From assembly GCF_009905375.1 (NCBI RefSeq), contig NC_133653.1, positions 65,569,414-65,633,413 of the forward strand: a stretch of DNA of 64,000 bases, given 5' to 3'. Numbering within the stretch: position 1 is the first letter of the stretch; the number at the start of each line of letters is the position of its first letter. Below, piece after piece: positions 11,001 to 21,226 of this stretch. Position numbers and translations under genes: made by a program. This DNA comes from Apium graveolens. Taxonomy: Eukaryota > Streptophyta > Magnoliopsida > Apiales > Apiaceae. The notes beneath the pieces are model-generated. The model searched no databases. It saw only the letters and a list, made by a program, of their open reading frames with translations, and was not told the origin of the DNA.

Positions 11001-11733
11001 TCTTTGTGTCAGCATTTATCAGGTCGTTAAAGTACCTTTTTGCAACCTTAAAAGGTGGGGTTTGAGTGCTGACTAACTGGGGTTCAGCAGTACAATACGT
11101 ATAAATAAGTTGACAGAATCTAGCAAAATAAACAACATCTCGATCCTCTGTCATCCTATCCCCAATAAAACCAATTATTCTAGTTGCAAAATCAAAATGA
11201 GTTTGATGGATAATAGCATACCCGATGTGCTGACTCAGAATTGGGATGGCATCAAAATTTGAACACTTGTTGCCAAAAGCCTTGGTGATGCAATCGAAGA
11301 AGAAACTCCATTCTCTTCTGATATTAGCCCGTTTCAACTGTCCAAGTTTCGTCAGACTCTTTTCATATCCCAAATCAGTCATTAACCCCCGAAGGTCTGA
11401 TTCCTCTGGTATAGAGAAGGTACAATCTTCTGGAAGATGTAATGCTCTTCGTACTGTACCAGGAGTGACTACATAGGAAGAATCACCCACTTGGAAGATA
11501 ATACTGGGAGTTCCTCGTTTACCACCATCATCATAAACTCCAGTCCTCCAGAACCGCAGAACTTGTTGACTTGAAAATAATTCAGGCTGAGTTAAGGCGT
11601 ACCCAACCTCACTATGTGCAAGAAAATCTTGCACAAAATGCAATTCAGATGGAGCTTCAGCATGATCAAGAATTGCAGCATAGTTGTTTGGAACAAACTT
11701 TGCTCCATCAATGATTAAATCCTTTGGTGCCAT
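8038..11733 (-). CDS. SIRE accessory ORF (env position), intact, 1231 aa
   Basis: A long intact ORF lies between pol and the 3' LTR, the position of the env-like gene in SIRE elements. Residues 1-240 form a folded-looking domain with 'EWSFFFDCITKAFG.KCSNFD', also present in the family 1 ORF at 11-703. Residues about 270-600 are Ser/Thr/Pro/Glu-rich and low complexity. Residues about 650-760 look coiled-coil (repeated Gln/Lys/Glu heptads). A short internal duplication 'GKRISS' occurs near 820. The C-terminal 200 residues look globular. I see no signal peptide, membrane helix or glycoprotein features, so calling it an envelope protein is not justified. Function is unknown. It is expressed, if at all, from a downstream or spliced message, because several stops separate it from pol. 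Confidence 0.85.
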   Translation of the reverse strand: MAPKDLIIDGAKFVPNNYAAILDHAEAPSELHFVQDFLAHSEVGYALTQPELFSSQQVLRFWRTGVYDDGGKRGTPSIIFQVGDSSYVVTPGTVRRALHLPEDCTFSIPEESDLRGLMTDLGYEKSLTKLGQLKRANIRREWSFFFDCITKAFGNKCSNFDAIPILSQHIGYAIIHQTHFDFATRIIGFIGDRMTEDRDVVYFARFCQLIYTYCTAEPQLVSTQTPPFKVAKRYFNDLINADTKKSMVRQLQIPQSVKQILVNADPATYKSVYSNVQPTHHNQNSSTSVPTSHSTQPTLRTYLKSYLSTSQTAQPSSSAPTVKPTSSKPKRTKTVPQTSQTKRRITLRDESDSEDQIPSSEPMIDEAEKATSQKDSAIGGSRLLKRLRRMTVPATPKESKSTRKYKKQRAQRPVSDDEEEAAKEGDQESLISQDKEFALVTSSPSTPSQEPVSDKANSPSISLVDPGTSAEIDIQNLVVPEILFLEAPTANNPSTTPVTDAVQTPELSLTPSLHQDDDQILGEHQDMAVDQNLVSDQQLEDVEASIATHTVVLSEDTDSLSSDAANVGDTGEAATTVDADEAGPSGHTPPKSELLKGFVIRDAPVPWSETPAGQEWTKEWNSVSCVPNALHLAKHLTKADEMLHSDDFKIQLRVTALSTKHLQGLHSNTHAELHKIQENFIKQEQVWKLDKKKFFQPTIDRVAYIEKTQEKQQAQIDQILTNQASQQSQLTEIQTSVELLISLLLPADAKKGEKVIKSKCKTNKSLQGKDDGKDDQGNSGMGGGHSQGRRFTSRQASHRTSFDTGKRISSAAGKRISSDELLDLDEEMSRQLFLQENPGMDLESLKEEEARLKSEKVTSKSEASGKKLLPKPKGIVIKERIHTEETLARSQPQIDPRSKGKEKVGEPIKPYVPPDEEEITDGKDNLALTSRKVLKTTSDMAQVVQSQEIVSSDIQKKQVTSDSAQVNLISENKSKTLLPGFTKAKQTQSLKTTSSGFEARVVTGKEARDKTGLGSADERRVHNTTDDPTSLSEPGIGATSERLNQLESVQMVYHTFLKEYIMLYFMTDGRVYHIRQNAIPLKYFEELEHVLFLLQVDDRITETAANYLKEQIQRQKRLYSVKSDSRYVPKYRNHNGDIVDMKPNTAQIRTYLGIKGLEFNLESNKAYIIRLDRELGKAKINDLRAAIFQTGEDTAELKDVKWRMIDELRYAEKCLLKNYLRTTPDIREIRK

Positions 11734-12421
11734 GTGAAAAAATATTGAAATTCAAGTATGCCTGTTAGGTGTGTGAGATAATGTCTGTATGAAAAACCAA
11801 CGTGAGAAAGAATGAGAAAGAGAGTAAAAGTAAGAAGAGAGATAAAGTATAAAGAAAGTAAAAGATTAAAGAAATCTTCTCTCTGTTGTTCTTATACTCG
11901 AAGAAAAATGTTACCGTTGGACACCTGTCAGACATGCAGTAATAACGGATAGTTACTGGGCTCGAGAAAACAGGAATGATTACTTATCCAGTTGCCTTGA
12001 TTCAAGGAAAAACCATTTCAGTTATCAAGAGACACAGGTTTAATTCAAAATTGAAACCGTTAGCACTGATTGAATTGTTTTTCACTGCAACATTAATATT
12101 CTGAAAATGAATCATGTTAAAAATGACCGAGATAATTTCGATGAATAAGTGCTGACAAAGAATCAGAACTTAAATAAAGACAAAATTTAAATGGTCATCA
12201 GAATATCAAGCAGGATTTAACAACACAGATAAAATAACTCAGAGACAAAATCTTGAAGTAAAAACAGTTTTCATTAATATATCAAGTCAATACATATATG
12301 AAATAGAAATTACATCAATACAAGATTTTCCCTAAGCTTCTAATCCTATCGTCAACAGCTTTAGTCTTAGCTAAGAAGCCTGACAAAGCTGAGGATGAAG
12401 AAGAACAGGAAGAAGACGAGA
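11734..12421 (-). other. Non-coding spacer 3' to the small ORF of SIRE copy 1
   Basis: No convincing ORF. The segment includes TCAGAACTT at 12163 and one breakpoint (12023-12027) of the deletion found in copy 2. Confidence 0.6.
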
Positions 12422-12667
12422 TTAAGTCATCCTCCTCTTCCTATCTTCGACAAACAAGATAGCGAGTCGAATGATTCGCTCTTGCTGACGGATACGACGA
12501 AGGTGAAGGTCTCTTCGAACGGCCACCAGATCACGTTTGATAACCTCTGGAAATTGAATCCAGAGATTGTGAGGGATGTTGGTGATAGGGTAGGGAGTTG
12601 AAATTCCATTCAAAAAGACATGCACAGTCTCATCACCGTAATTGTAGAACCAGCCAAATTCAGCCAT
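12422..12667 (-). CDS. Small ORF between pol and the accessory ORF, copy 1
   Basis: The ORF encodes about 81 residues from the ATG at 12667 (an upstream in-frame ATG at 12709 would add 14). The last 23 residues, RQQERIIRLAILFVEDRKR plus a short tail, are nearly identical to the small ORF at 46269-46544 in SIRE copy 2, but the N-terminal two thirds differ strongly (shared spacing: IT.IP...W...P). The 12667 start is preferred because it aligns with MELSCAEW in copy 2. I do not recognise the family. Conservation of frame and C-terminus across two copies suggests a real product; it could also be a fossil of a once longer gene. Confidence 0.55.
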   Translation of the reverse strand: MAEFGWFYNYGDETVHVFLNGISTPYPITNIPHNLWIQFPEVIKRDLVAVRRDLHLRRIRQQERIIRLAILFVEDRKRRMT

Positions 12668-12709
12668 TTGTGATAGTAAATGAAAAACAAGACTGAATTT
12701 GTGATACAA

Positions 12710-14081
12710 GTGTGATGAGAAGACTAATGTGAAGTGGTTGCATATATATGCATGAGAATGCCAAGAGACACAAAGATATTGAATGCAGACAGGTAGAATT
12801 AATTCTACCTCGTCTCCCTAGACCTTGAAAAAGAATAACAGTCATTGGAAAAGGAATGTGCACATGTAACAAGAGTGAACTGTTCAAGGACGAGTGCCAT
12901 TATGTTTTAACCATAGACTATTAATCTTCCACTTCAACATTTCGAAATTAATCTGAGACTGTTACCAAATTTTACTCACAGATAAGTCAAGTAAAGGGTT
13001 AGACTGAAAAATCAGAACTTAGACCTATACCAGAACTTAACAGTCATCAGAACATAATGTCTTAACTCGAACAAGGAATATCTATCTTAGTAAATACTCA
13101 TACAAGTTCTTAGTTATGAACGTCAGAACTTAATCATCAGAACGTGTAACTAGAACTTGTCCTCAGAATTTGTGCAAAAGTGACACAATGACTGTTGATC
13201 TAAAATAACATAGACCACCACAGAAATTTCATCATTCATATGGAGTGATGTGTGTGTGCATTAGGCTAAATAACAGACAAAGAGTAAAGTCTGATCTACT
13301 TCAGTACATCTTAGAAATAAGTCATAATTAAAATTTTGCTAAAGAGCTGCCATTATCCTGAAACCTACTGATAAATGAGTTCATGCATGAGTTCACCTCT
13401 ACTGTTTTTGTGCTAATTTTATGCATCTTTTGAAATTCTATTTTACAGAGGCTTCTCAGTGTAAGTGAGTCACGACTGTTTATCAGAATTTATGCTATTA
13501 TCAGAGTATTTCTCCAGTAATCATAGAGTGTGAAAAGTCACCAAGAAAATATTTTGCTTTTCTAATGCATATTTACTTAATACCAGCAATGCACTTGGGT
13601 CGTCCCTTTCACATTTTTACTCTAGATCTCAAAGGAGTACCTGATATTATTCTTTGATTATTGTTCTTCTTCTTTTGATAAGTGAGGTTTATCAGCACTT
13701 AGTACATTCAGCAGTTTTACTAGAATCAGAACTTAAACAGATGAGTAGCATTATTCTAATTTGTGACTTAGTAATAAGATATACAAAGTAAACTTAACTA
13801 AGCTCAGTTATCAGAATTTGCTTGTGTCATAAGATTTCCACAGAAATAATTACTTCTTTCATGGGATCATTTGTTTATTGAAGACTAGTAGGTCAGTATC
13901 TAGCACAGTTATCCTCATAGGATAGAATAGTTACTGAAACAGACATATCACTTATCAGAGTTTAGAAACATATATCAGACAACAGTCAGTACTTAAAGAC
14001 ATTTATCAATTAATGCACAGAATATACAAAGAGATTAATTCTGTAAATACTGATCATAAAGTATGATAACATAGAACAAGT
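12710..14081 (-). other. Non-coding region between pol and small ORF, SIRE copy 1
   Basis: No long ORF. The plus strand repeatedly shows TCAGAACTT and variants (for example 13012, 13124, 13726 and TCAGTACTT near 13987). These are the family motif in the opposite orientation to the U3 copies. The matching region of copy 2 is 46545-47947. Confidence 0.7.
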
Positions 14082-17000
14082 TTAAGCAGATTTAGAGAAA
14101 GAACCTGAAATCATTCCAAGTTCATTTACCAATTTTGAAAAGGTAGCTTCACACAGTGGTTTTGTGAAGATATCTGCTACTTGTTGATCTGTGGGAACAA
14201 AATGCAATTCCACTGTACCTTCATCCACATGTTCCCTGATGAAATGGTACCTGATGCTGATGTGCTTTGTCATAGAGTGTTGAACTGGATTACCTGTCAT
14301 AGCAATAGCACTTTGATTATCACAGTAAATAGGGATTTTGAAATACGTTAACCCATAATCTAGTAACTGATTCTTCATCCAGAGAATCTGTGCACAGCAG
14401 CTTCCTGCAGCAATATACTCTGCTTCTGCAGTTGATGTGGAAATTGACTTTTGTTTCTTGCTATACCAAGAAACCAACCTGCCTCCAAGAAATTGGCAGC
14501 TACCACTTGTGCTTTTCCTGTCAATTTTGCAACCTGCAAAATCTGCATCTGAGTAACCTATTAATTTAAAATCTGATTCTCTAGGATACCATAATCCTAG
14601 ATCAGCTGTTCCTTTAAGATACTTAAAGATTCTTTTTACAGCTGTTAAGTGAGGTTCTCTTGGATCTGCTTGAAATCTTGCACAAAGACAGGTAGCAAAC
14701 ATGATATCTGGTCTACTAGCAGTTAGATAGAGAAGTGAGCCAATCATACCTCTGTAATCAGTAATATCTACTGAATTACCAGTATCCTTATCCAGTTTTG
14801 TTGCAGTGGCCATGGGAGTGGATGCACTTGAACAGTCTTGCATTCCAAATTTTTTCAGCAAGTTTCTGGTGTACTTAGATTGACAAATAAAAGTTCCTTC
14901 TTCACTCTGCTTGACTTGAAGGCCCAGAAAATAACTAAGTTCTCCCATCATACTCATCTGATATCTTGACTGCATTAGGTTGGCAAACTTTTTGCAAAGT
15001 TTGTCATTTGGAGACCCAAAAATAATATTATCAACATAAATCTGGATCAAAAGTAAGTCCTTGCCATGGTTGAGATAGAACAATGTTTTGTCAATAGTTC
15101 CTCTGTTCAATCCACTTTCCAGAAGAAACTGAGCTAAAGTCTCATACCATGCTCTAGGAGCTTGCTTAAGTCCATAAAGTGCTTTATCAAGCCTGTAGAC
15201 ATAATCTGGATGTTTGGAATCTACAAAGCCTGGAGGTTGTTCAACATATACTTCCTCTTCCAATTCTCCATTGAGAAAAGCACTTTTCACATCCATTTGA
15301 AAGACAGTAAACTTTTTATGAGCAGCATAAGCCATGAATATCCTTATGGCTTCTAACCTAGCAACTGGAGCAAATGTTTCATCATAGTCAATTCCCTCCT
15401 GTTGAGAATATCCTTTTGCAACCAGCCTTGCCTTGTTCCTTACAATTATGCCATCACTGTCAGTTTTGTTTCTGAATACCCACTTTGTACCAACAACCGA
15501 TCTATTCTTGGGTCTTGGCACTAAGGTCCAGACTTTGTTTCTTTCAAATTCATTCAACTCTTCCTGCATTGCTTGCACCCAATCAGCATCTTGAAGAGCT
15601 TCTTCCACTTTCTTTGGCTCAGACTGAGAGAGAAAAGAATTGTAAAGACATTCATTCGAAGTACCTGTTATAGTTCTGACACCTGCCTCAGGATTTCCAA
15701 TTATTAAATCAGGTGTATGTGATTTTGTCCACTTCCTTGCAGATGGAAGATTTTCTCTAGAACTGGATGCTCCCCCATGATTCATGATGTCTTCGGTTTC
15801 ATTTTCTGATGCTCCCCCTGAAACTATGCTCTCTGAGTTGGATCCTTCAGTATTTAGATTTTCAGCACTGTCAGTACTTGGCTTATCAGAACTTGATGAA
15901 TCAGAATTTGAAGAGCCAGATGTATGTTCTGATGCTTCTTGAGATGTGATAATATCTTGAGTATGCTCCCCCTGCATTGGTGCATCTTCCTTTGACGTAG
16001 TCACCACAGTTTCAATAACATCAGAGTTTAATCCATCAGAATTTACAGTATCAGGAGTTAGACTGTCAGGACTTGAGGTATCAGAATATGAATCTTCATT
16101 TTCAAATCTCAGCTTATCATGATCAATGCAATCTTCAAGTCCAGTGATCTTCTTGTCATCAAAAGAGACATTGATAGATTCCATGACCACTTTTGTTCTC
16201 AAATTATAGACTCTGAAGGCTTTTGTAGAAAGTGGATATCCTACAAAGATTCCCTCATCAGCTTTTAGATCAAACTTGGATAGCTGTTCAGGATGAGTCT
16301 TGAGAACAAAACACTTACATCCAAATACATGAAAGTATTTGAGATTTGGCTTTTTGTTCTTCACCATCTCATATGGTGTTTTTCCATGCTTGTTAATGAG
16401 TGTTGCATTTTGAGTAAAACAAGCAGTCTGCACAGCTTCAGCCCAGAAATAGGTTGGAAGCTTTGCTTCTTCAAGCATTGTTCGTGCAGCTTCAATTAGA
16501 GTTTTATTCTTCCTTTCAACAACTCCATTTTGCTGTGGAGTTCCAGGAGTAGAAAATTCCTGCTTTATTCCATGATTTTTGCAGAACTCTTCCATTATCA
16601 AATTCTTGAATTCAGTGCCATTATCACTCCTCAAAATTTTCACAGAATCTTTGATCAATTTATCCAGATGTTTGACATGATCAATCAGGATAGATGCAGT
16701 TTCACTTTTTGTGTGCAAGAAATACACCCATGTGTATCTGGTGAACTCATCTACTATGACCAACGCATATTTCTTCTTTGCAATAGACATGACATTCACT
16801 GGACCAAATAGATCAACATGAAGTAGATAATAAGGCTCAAGAATTGATGATTCAGTCTTGCTCTTGAACGAAGATTTTCTTTGTTTAGCCTTCTGACATG
16901 AGTCACAAAGACCATCAGGAACAAACACTGATTTTGGCAGTCCTCTCACAAGATCTTTCTTGATCAGTTCATTTATCTTGTTGAAGTTTAAATGAGAGAG

Positions 17001-17432
17001 TTTCTTGTGCCAATTCCAGCTTTCTTCAGTTGAGGCTCTACTCACTAAACAGATTGCAGAACCATCAGAACTTGTTGAAAGCTTAGCTTCATAAATGTTA
17101 CCACGCCTGAATCCCTTCAGAACAATTTTTCCTTTAGATTTACTAACTATTTCACAATGTTCTGCAAAGAAATCAACATGATAACCTCTGTCACAGATTT
17201 GACTTATACTCAGTAAGTTGTGTTTAAGTCCTGAGACCAGAGCTACATCTTTAATAATGACATTCCCAAGATTGATATTGCCATATCCCAAAGTTTTTCC
17301 AATGTTGCCATCTCCATAAGAAACACTTGGGCCAGCTTTCTCTACAAAGTCTGATAGCAGGGCCTTATTTCCAGTCATATGTCCTGAACATCCACTGTCC
17401 AGAACTAAAATATTTTTCCTGTTGCCCTGCAA
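14082..17432 (-). CDS. Copia pol polyprotein, SIRE copy 1 (RT active site mutated)
   Basis: The ORF encodes the aspartic protease ([11 protein letters not shown], about residue 12), GAG-pre-integrase zinc region (H..H..CDSC, about 140-180), integrase core ([14 protein letters not shown], then ..NGVVERKN), reverse transcriptase (KWVFRNK to about 870) and RNase H ([17 protein letters not shown]). The order PR-IN-RT-RH is diagnostic of Ty1/copia. The RT signature, normally YVDD, reads YVDN at 15027-15038 because of one base change; copy 2 has YVDD. The catalytic Asp is lost, so RT should be inactive. The listed start is a TTG; in truth the frame is the same as the upstream gag frame, separated by TAG and TGA, so pol is probably made by readthrough, reinitiation or splicing. 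Confidence 0.93.
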   Translation of the reverse strand: MQGNRKNILVLDSGCSGHMTGNKALLSDFVEKAGPSVSYGDGNIGKTLGYGNINLGNVIIKDVALVSGLKHNLLSISQICDRGYHVDFFAEHCEIVSKSKGKIVLKGFRRGNIYEAKLSTSSDGSAICLVSRASTEESWNWHKKLSHLNFNKINELIKKDLVRGLPKSVFVPDGLCDSCQKAKQRKSSFKSKTESSILEPYYLLHVDLFGPVNVMSIAKKKYALVIVDEFTRYTWVYFLHTKSETASILIDHVKHLDKLIKDSVKILRSDNGTEFKNLIMEEFCKNHGIKQEFSTPGTPQQNGVVERKNKTLIEAARTMLEEAKLPTYFWAEAVQTACFTQNATLINKHGKTPYEMVKNKKPNLKYFHVFGCKCFVLKTHPEQLSKFDLKADEGIFVGYPLSTKAFRVYNLRTKVVMESINVSFDDKKITGLEDCIDHDKLRFENEDSYSDTSSPDSLTPDTVNSDGLNSDVIETVVTTSKEDAPMQGEHTQDIITSQEASEHTSGSSNSDSSSSDKPSTDSAENLNTEGSNSESIVSGGASENETEDIMNHGGASSSRENLPSARKWTKSHTPDLIIGNPEAGVRTITGTSNECLYNSFLSQSEPKKVEEALQDADWVQAMQEELNEFERNKVWTLVPRPKNRSVVGTKWVFRNKTDSDGIIVRNKARLVAKGYSQQEGIDYDETFAPVARLEAIRIFMAYAAHKKFTVFQMDVKSAFLNGELEEEVYVEQPPGFVDSKHPDYVYRLDKALYGLKQAPRAWYETLAQFLLESGLNRGTIDKTLFYLNHGKDLLLIQIYVDNIIFGSPNDKLCKKFANLMQSRYQMSMMGELSYFLGLQVKQSEEGTFICQSKYTRNLLKKFGMQDCSSASTPMATATKLDKDTGNSVDITDYRGMIGSLLYLTASRPDIMFATCLCARFQADPREPHLTAVKRIFKYLKGTADLGLWYPRESDFKLIGYSDADFAGCKIDRKSTSGSCQFLGGRLVSWYSKKQKSISTSTAEAEYIAAGSCCAQILWMKNQLLDYGLTYFKIPIYCDNQSAIAMTGNPVQHSMTKHISIRYHFIREHVDEGTVELHFVPTDQQVADIFTKPLCEATFSKLVNELGMISGSFSKSA

Positions 17433-17444
17433 TCAAAAAGACCA

Positions 17445-17858
17445 CTAATTATTAGTTTTAAGGACCCAGACTTGCTTGGATCCTTTGGCCTTTTTAGGTT
17501 TGTTAACATTTGCAGCGGATTTAACATCAGATTTTATGTTAACAGTTTTCTTATCAGAACTTATACTAGAAGGAACAACAGAAACTTTCTTTAAAGAAGG
17601 TTTTATTTGATAATAATCATAGTACAAACTATGATATTCCTTACAAGTATAAATGGAATGCCATAAACTACCACAATGAAAACAAGGATTTTGTGGTTTG
17701 TATCTAACAGACTGACTCTTAACTCCTGACTTTGTAGATAAGGAGTTAATATTCTTATTCTTCCTGCAAAAAGAAGCTAGATGGTTAGAACTTCCACAGT
17801 TATGACACGCTTTCCTAGGAGCATCAGGAACAGATTTATAGTTATTGCTTTTATTCAC
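17445..17858 (-). CDS. Gag C-terminal segment with two CCHC knuckles, copy 1
   Basis: Continues the gag frame after the nonsense codon at 17889-17891. It holds CHNCGSSNHLASFC and CFHCGSLWHSIYTC, both C-X2-C-X4-H-X4-C knuckles that bind nucleic acid in the nucleocapsid. It ends at TAG (17445-17447), followed four codons later by TGA and then by the protease in the same frame. Both stops are conserved in copy 2. Confidence 0.75.
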   Translation of the reverse strand: MNKSNNYKSVPDAPRKACHNCGSSNHLASFCRKNKNINSLSTKSGVKSQSVRYKPQNPCFHCGSLWHSIYTCKEYHSLYYDYYQIKPSLKKVSVVPSSISSDKKTVNIKSDVKSAANVNKPKKAKGSKQVWVLKTNN

Positions 17859-17888
17859 ACCTTCCTTTCCATTCCTGTTTTTCCTAGG

Positions 17889-19802
17889 TTATTTTACCTT
17901 GTTTGCATTCTTAACATCTTTCAGCTTATGCTTAAGCTGCTTCTTTGTCATTAAGCCTATGTTAACTTCAGCTGTCTTTTCCTGTTTTAGTTTGTCAGAA
18001 GCTAATTCCTTTTTAACTTCTGATTTCTCATTTTCGGATTTTTCAGTTACAAACTTAACAGGTTTTAACTTCGGCTTTTGCTTATCAACAGGCTTAATTT
18101 CTACAGTTCCTTTTTTATTTTCTCCATAGCCTAAGCCCTCTTTCCAGTTTCCACTGCTTAGCAAATTTTGAGTTGTTTTGCCAGAGTTAGTCCAAGTTCT
18201 GATAATCTCTCTCTCCTTTTCTAACTCAGTTTTTAGAGATTCATTCATTTTTAGCACTTCATCCCTAACATAAAAAGCATCATCTCTATCCTGCTGAGTT
18301 TGATGAAACATGACTAACTCTTTTTCTAAGAAATCATTTCTTTTCCTAAAAGCAAGATTTTCAGAAGTTAATCTTTCACATGTTAAAGTTTGATCTCTAT
18401 AACTAACAAACATGGTTTTAAGATATCTTCTCAACTCATTAATATCATCATTATGAAAAGCATAAGTAGTCTGAGGTACCTTTGTTTCAGCAGCTTCAGA
18501 ACTGCTCTCAGAACTTGATTTATCAGCATTTGCCATCAATGCATAGTTCTCCTCACTTTCAGAGTCTGAGGTGTCTGTCCAGCTTTTCTGCTTTGTGACA
18601 AGAGCTTTGCCTTTGTCATTCTTGGTCTTCTTGCAATCAGGAGATATGTGGCCTTTCTCACCACAATTATAACATTTAACATTAGCGTAATCTCCTCTGT
18701 CAGACTTTCCTCCTCTTCCTTCAGATCTTCTGAAATTCTTCTTATCAGAACTTATGCCTTTCCTGGAAAACTTCTTTCCCTTCCTGAACTTCCTGTATGC
18801 AATCTTTGTGATTCCTTTCACCATAAGAGCACACAGCTTCATCATCTCCTCATCAGCATCAGTTTCAGGCAAGCTTTCAGAATCTGAGTCATCATCACTC
18901 TCAGAACTTGATGACTCAGTATCATATTTTATGATAAGAGCTTTACCCTTATCTTTCTTTGAGGAAGGTGGTTTGGGGGATTCCTCTTCAACCTTGAGAG
19001 CAACTGTCCTTGACTTTCCTCCTTTCCTCTTGCTTCTTTGTTCCATCTCAAGTTCATGAGTCTTGAGCATTCCATAGATTTCATCAAGAGTTGTTTCATC
19101 AAGATTGTAGTTGTCTCTTATTGTTGTTGCCTTCAAATCCCAACATTCAGGAAGAGCTAACAGGAATTTGAGGTTTGTATCTTCAAGATCATACTCCTTA
19201 TTTACTAATGACAAGTCATTCAAGAGTTTGACAAATCTATCATATACATCAGTCAATGACTCATTAGTCCTAGAGTCAAAGTGTTCATACTCTTGAGTGA
19301 GTATTGTCTTCCTGTTCTTCTTAACTGTTTCAGTTCCTTGACACCTTGTCTCCAGTACATCCCATATCTCCTTAGCAGTCTTGCAGTTGATTACCCTCTT
19401 TGACATTACATTATCAATGGCACTATGCAATAAGTGACGTACCTTTGCATCCTTAGCAATAGATGCTATATCTTCAGCAGTGTAATCATTCTTTTCCTTT
19501 GGTACGGTCATTGCTGCTTCACCTGTAACTACAACAGCGAGCTTGGTAGGTTTGTGAGGCCCTTCCTTGATTCTATCAAGGTATTCTGGATCTGTTGCTT
19601 CCAGAAACATGGTCATCCTTACCTTCCATATGGGATATTCAGATGGTCTCAATATGGGAACTCTGATAGTCTCATATCGACTCTGAGTTGATGTCTTTGA
19701 TGATTCCTCAGTTTTGGTAGGCTTAGTTGGAGTTTCTGTGTCAGACATGATTGTGTTTGGATCTTTAACTGTATGTGTGTTAACAGATAGCTCTGATACC
19801 AC
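17889..19802 (-). pseudogene. Copia gag, SIRE copy 1, ended early by a nonsense codon
   Basis: Gag makes the capsid and nucleocapsid. The likely start is the Met of MSDTETPTKPTKTEES (about residue 19 of the open frame). A UBN2/DUF4219-type capsid region spans about 50-250 (PILRPSEYPIWKVRMTMFLEAT, KEIWD, TNESLTDVYDRF), followed by an acidic Ser/Asp tract, a CCHC knuckle (CYNCGEKGHISPDC) and a coiled-coil-like C-terminus. TAA at 17889-17891 replaces a Ser codon seen in copy 2 (one base, VKSPRK versus VK-stop). The downstream two-knuckle segment is therefore cut off. Confidence 0.9.
19790..19801 (-). other. Primer-binding site of SIRE copy 1
   Basis: The minus strand reads TGGTATCAGAGC, two bases after the 5' LTR, a perfect match to the usual initiator Met tRNA site. 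Confidence 0.95.
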
Positions 19803-19803
19803 T

Positions 19804-20402
19804 TGTTAGGTCACACTTTCACTGTAGAGGGGGTGAATACATTGTTTATTACAATCAAATCAAACTTCAAGAACTTATGTAACAGAAAACAAACTTTATT
19901 TAAACAATAAACTCTGTTACAATCTGGAACTGTTATCTCTCAGTGATGAACAAAATATCACGAGAGCTGCTAGGGTTATAATAAATAATATTCTTGATAA
20001 TGATAACGCTTATAGTGTAAACCCTATGTCTGTGTTTATATACTACACAGTTACAAGATAATCGCTAATTGATATGGAATATAATTCTGCTTCCTAAAAT
20101 ATATCAATCAGATATCTTCTATTCCAAGTATTCCATTCTTCACGGAATTCCTTCTTCATGCATATCTCTTCTTATGTTTATCTTGATCTTCTTAACTTTA
20201 ATCAGCTACTGTCCTTATCTGATCGTCCTTCAGTACTTAAGTTCTGATATCTATCTCCTGATAACATAAGTACTGATATCCCTTAAGTTCTGACTTCCAG
20301 TATAAGTACTGATCAGTTAAGTACTGATTTGTTCTGTTCAAATAAGATCTGAAATCTAAACATAAAACATATTAGCCATGACATTATCAAATATATCTAA
20401 CA
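19804..20402 (-). repeat. 5' LTR of SIRE copy 1
   Basis: 599 bp, with the same ends and length as 7231-7829. The two mismatches are G/T near the U5 end and C/T in the middle, which marks a recent insertion. Confidence 0.95.
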
Positions 20403-21226
20403 TATATATATATATATATATCAAATGAGAACTCTGTGAAGCTTTGAATAGCTCACAGCTGCTTACAAGTTTGAACAACTAAACTACGGAGAAATGCTTA
20501 CAGAATACAGCTTGATTTGTTTCTCTGGAAATAGGCTTGCTTAGTTAATTGTTCTACTTGCTACACTTGGTTTATATATCACCAAGTTTACATGACAATA
20601 AGATAAGATAATAAAACAAAACATAACTAGTCTAACTCCATGTTACTTCACTACTCTATTCCAGCATCTTTGAATATCTTCACAATTGCATGGAAATGGT
20701 AATGCTTCTTTGTTCTCAAATTCCTTCTTAATGGGCTTCCACATTCCTTTTGCAAACACCCAACGCATGTGACTGTGTTGTCACTGTTAACAGCTATTTG
20801 AATTTGATCATCCGTCGGGACTATACTTGTCATCCGTCGGGAGCTTTGTTGATCATCCATCGGGAGTCTTTGTGAACCATCCGTCGGGAGCCTTTTATAT
20901 CACTTGACTCCATTTCATTTATACAGAATTACAAGACATCTTATATTTACAATTAGTCATCCTATTCTGTATTTCTACTAGTAGTCAACATGACTCATAT
21001 ACTCCTACAGAATCTACACAATGTTGCTTGCAGAAATGTGCTTCAATTCTTATTCGTTACATAAGCTACTCACTCGATGGATGTCAGTTTGTCATCCGTC
21101 TGGACTATAAAGTTCATCCGTCGGGTCTATATTTGATCATCCGTCGAGTGCTACAAAATTCACTAAGTTAAATCTACTAAGGTGCTTTTGTTAACTTATC
21201 ATCAAGTTCACAACATATTCCTAACA
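20403..21226 (-). repeat. 5' LTR of the family 2 element, proximal part
   Basis: On the minus strand the LTR starts at 21226 with TGTTAGGAATATGTTG and runs to the AT run where SIRE copy 1 is inserted; it continues at 7230. It is homologous to the family 1 LTR along its length, including 'ACTTGGTGATATATAAACC' near 20570. It carries its own motif, CATCCGTCGGGA on the plus strand. Confidence 0.85.
20809..21149 (-). repeat. Family 2 motif array, CATCCGTCGGGA, with a hairpin
   Basis: Plus-strand copies start at 20809, 20831, 20854, 20878, 21093, 21115 and 21138, with 22-24 base spacing inside each cluster. One inverted copy lies at 21072-21083 (ACTCGATGGATG) and pairs with 21138-21149 (CATCCGTCGAGT), leaving a 54-base loop that holds two further copies. 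On the element strand the core is GACGGATG, compared with AACGGATA/G in family 1. Confidence 0.9.

Larger units (their letters stand above)
7231..20402 (-). mobile_element. SIRE-type Ty1/copia retrotransposon, copy 1, 13.2 kb
   Basis: A complete element in minus orientation: 5' LTR 19804-20402, primer-binding site 19790-19801, gag, pol, a non-coding segment with a small ORF, a 1231-residue accessory ORF, polypurine tract 7830-7841 and 3' LTR 7231-7829. The LTRs are 599 bp each and differ at two positions. A 5-bp target duplication TATAT fits both flanks, inside an AT-dinucleotide run of the older family 2 LTR. Order gag, PR, IN, RT, RH and then a long extra ORF is that of SIRE/Maximus elements. 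It is defective: a gag stop codon and a changed RT active site. Confidence 0.96.

Noticed and set aside
8038..11733. Envelope glycoprotein
   Set aside because: Position matches SIRE env-like genes, but no signal peptide, membrane helix or Cys-rich ectodomain is visible.
17845..19691. Plus-strand ORFs inside gag
   Set aside because: Antisense shadows of the gag coding sequence.
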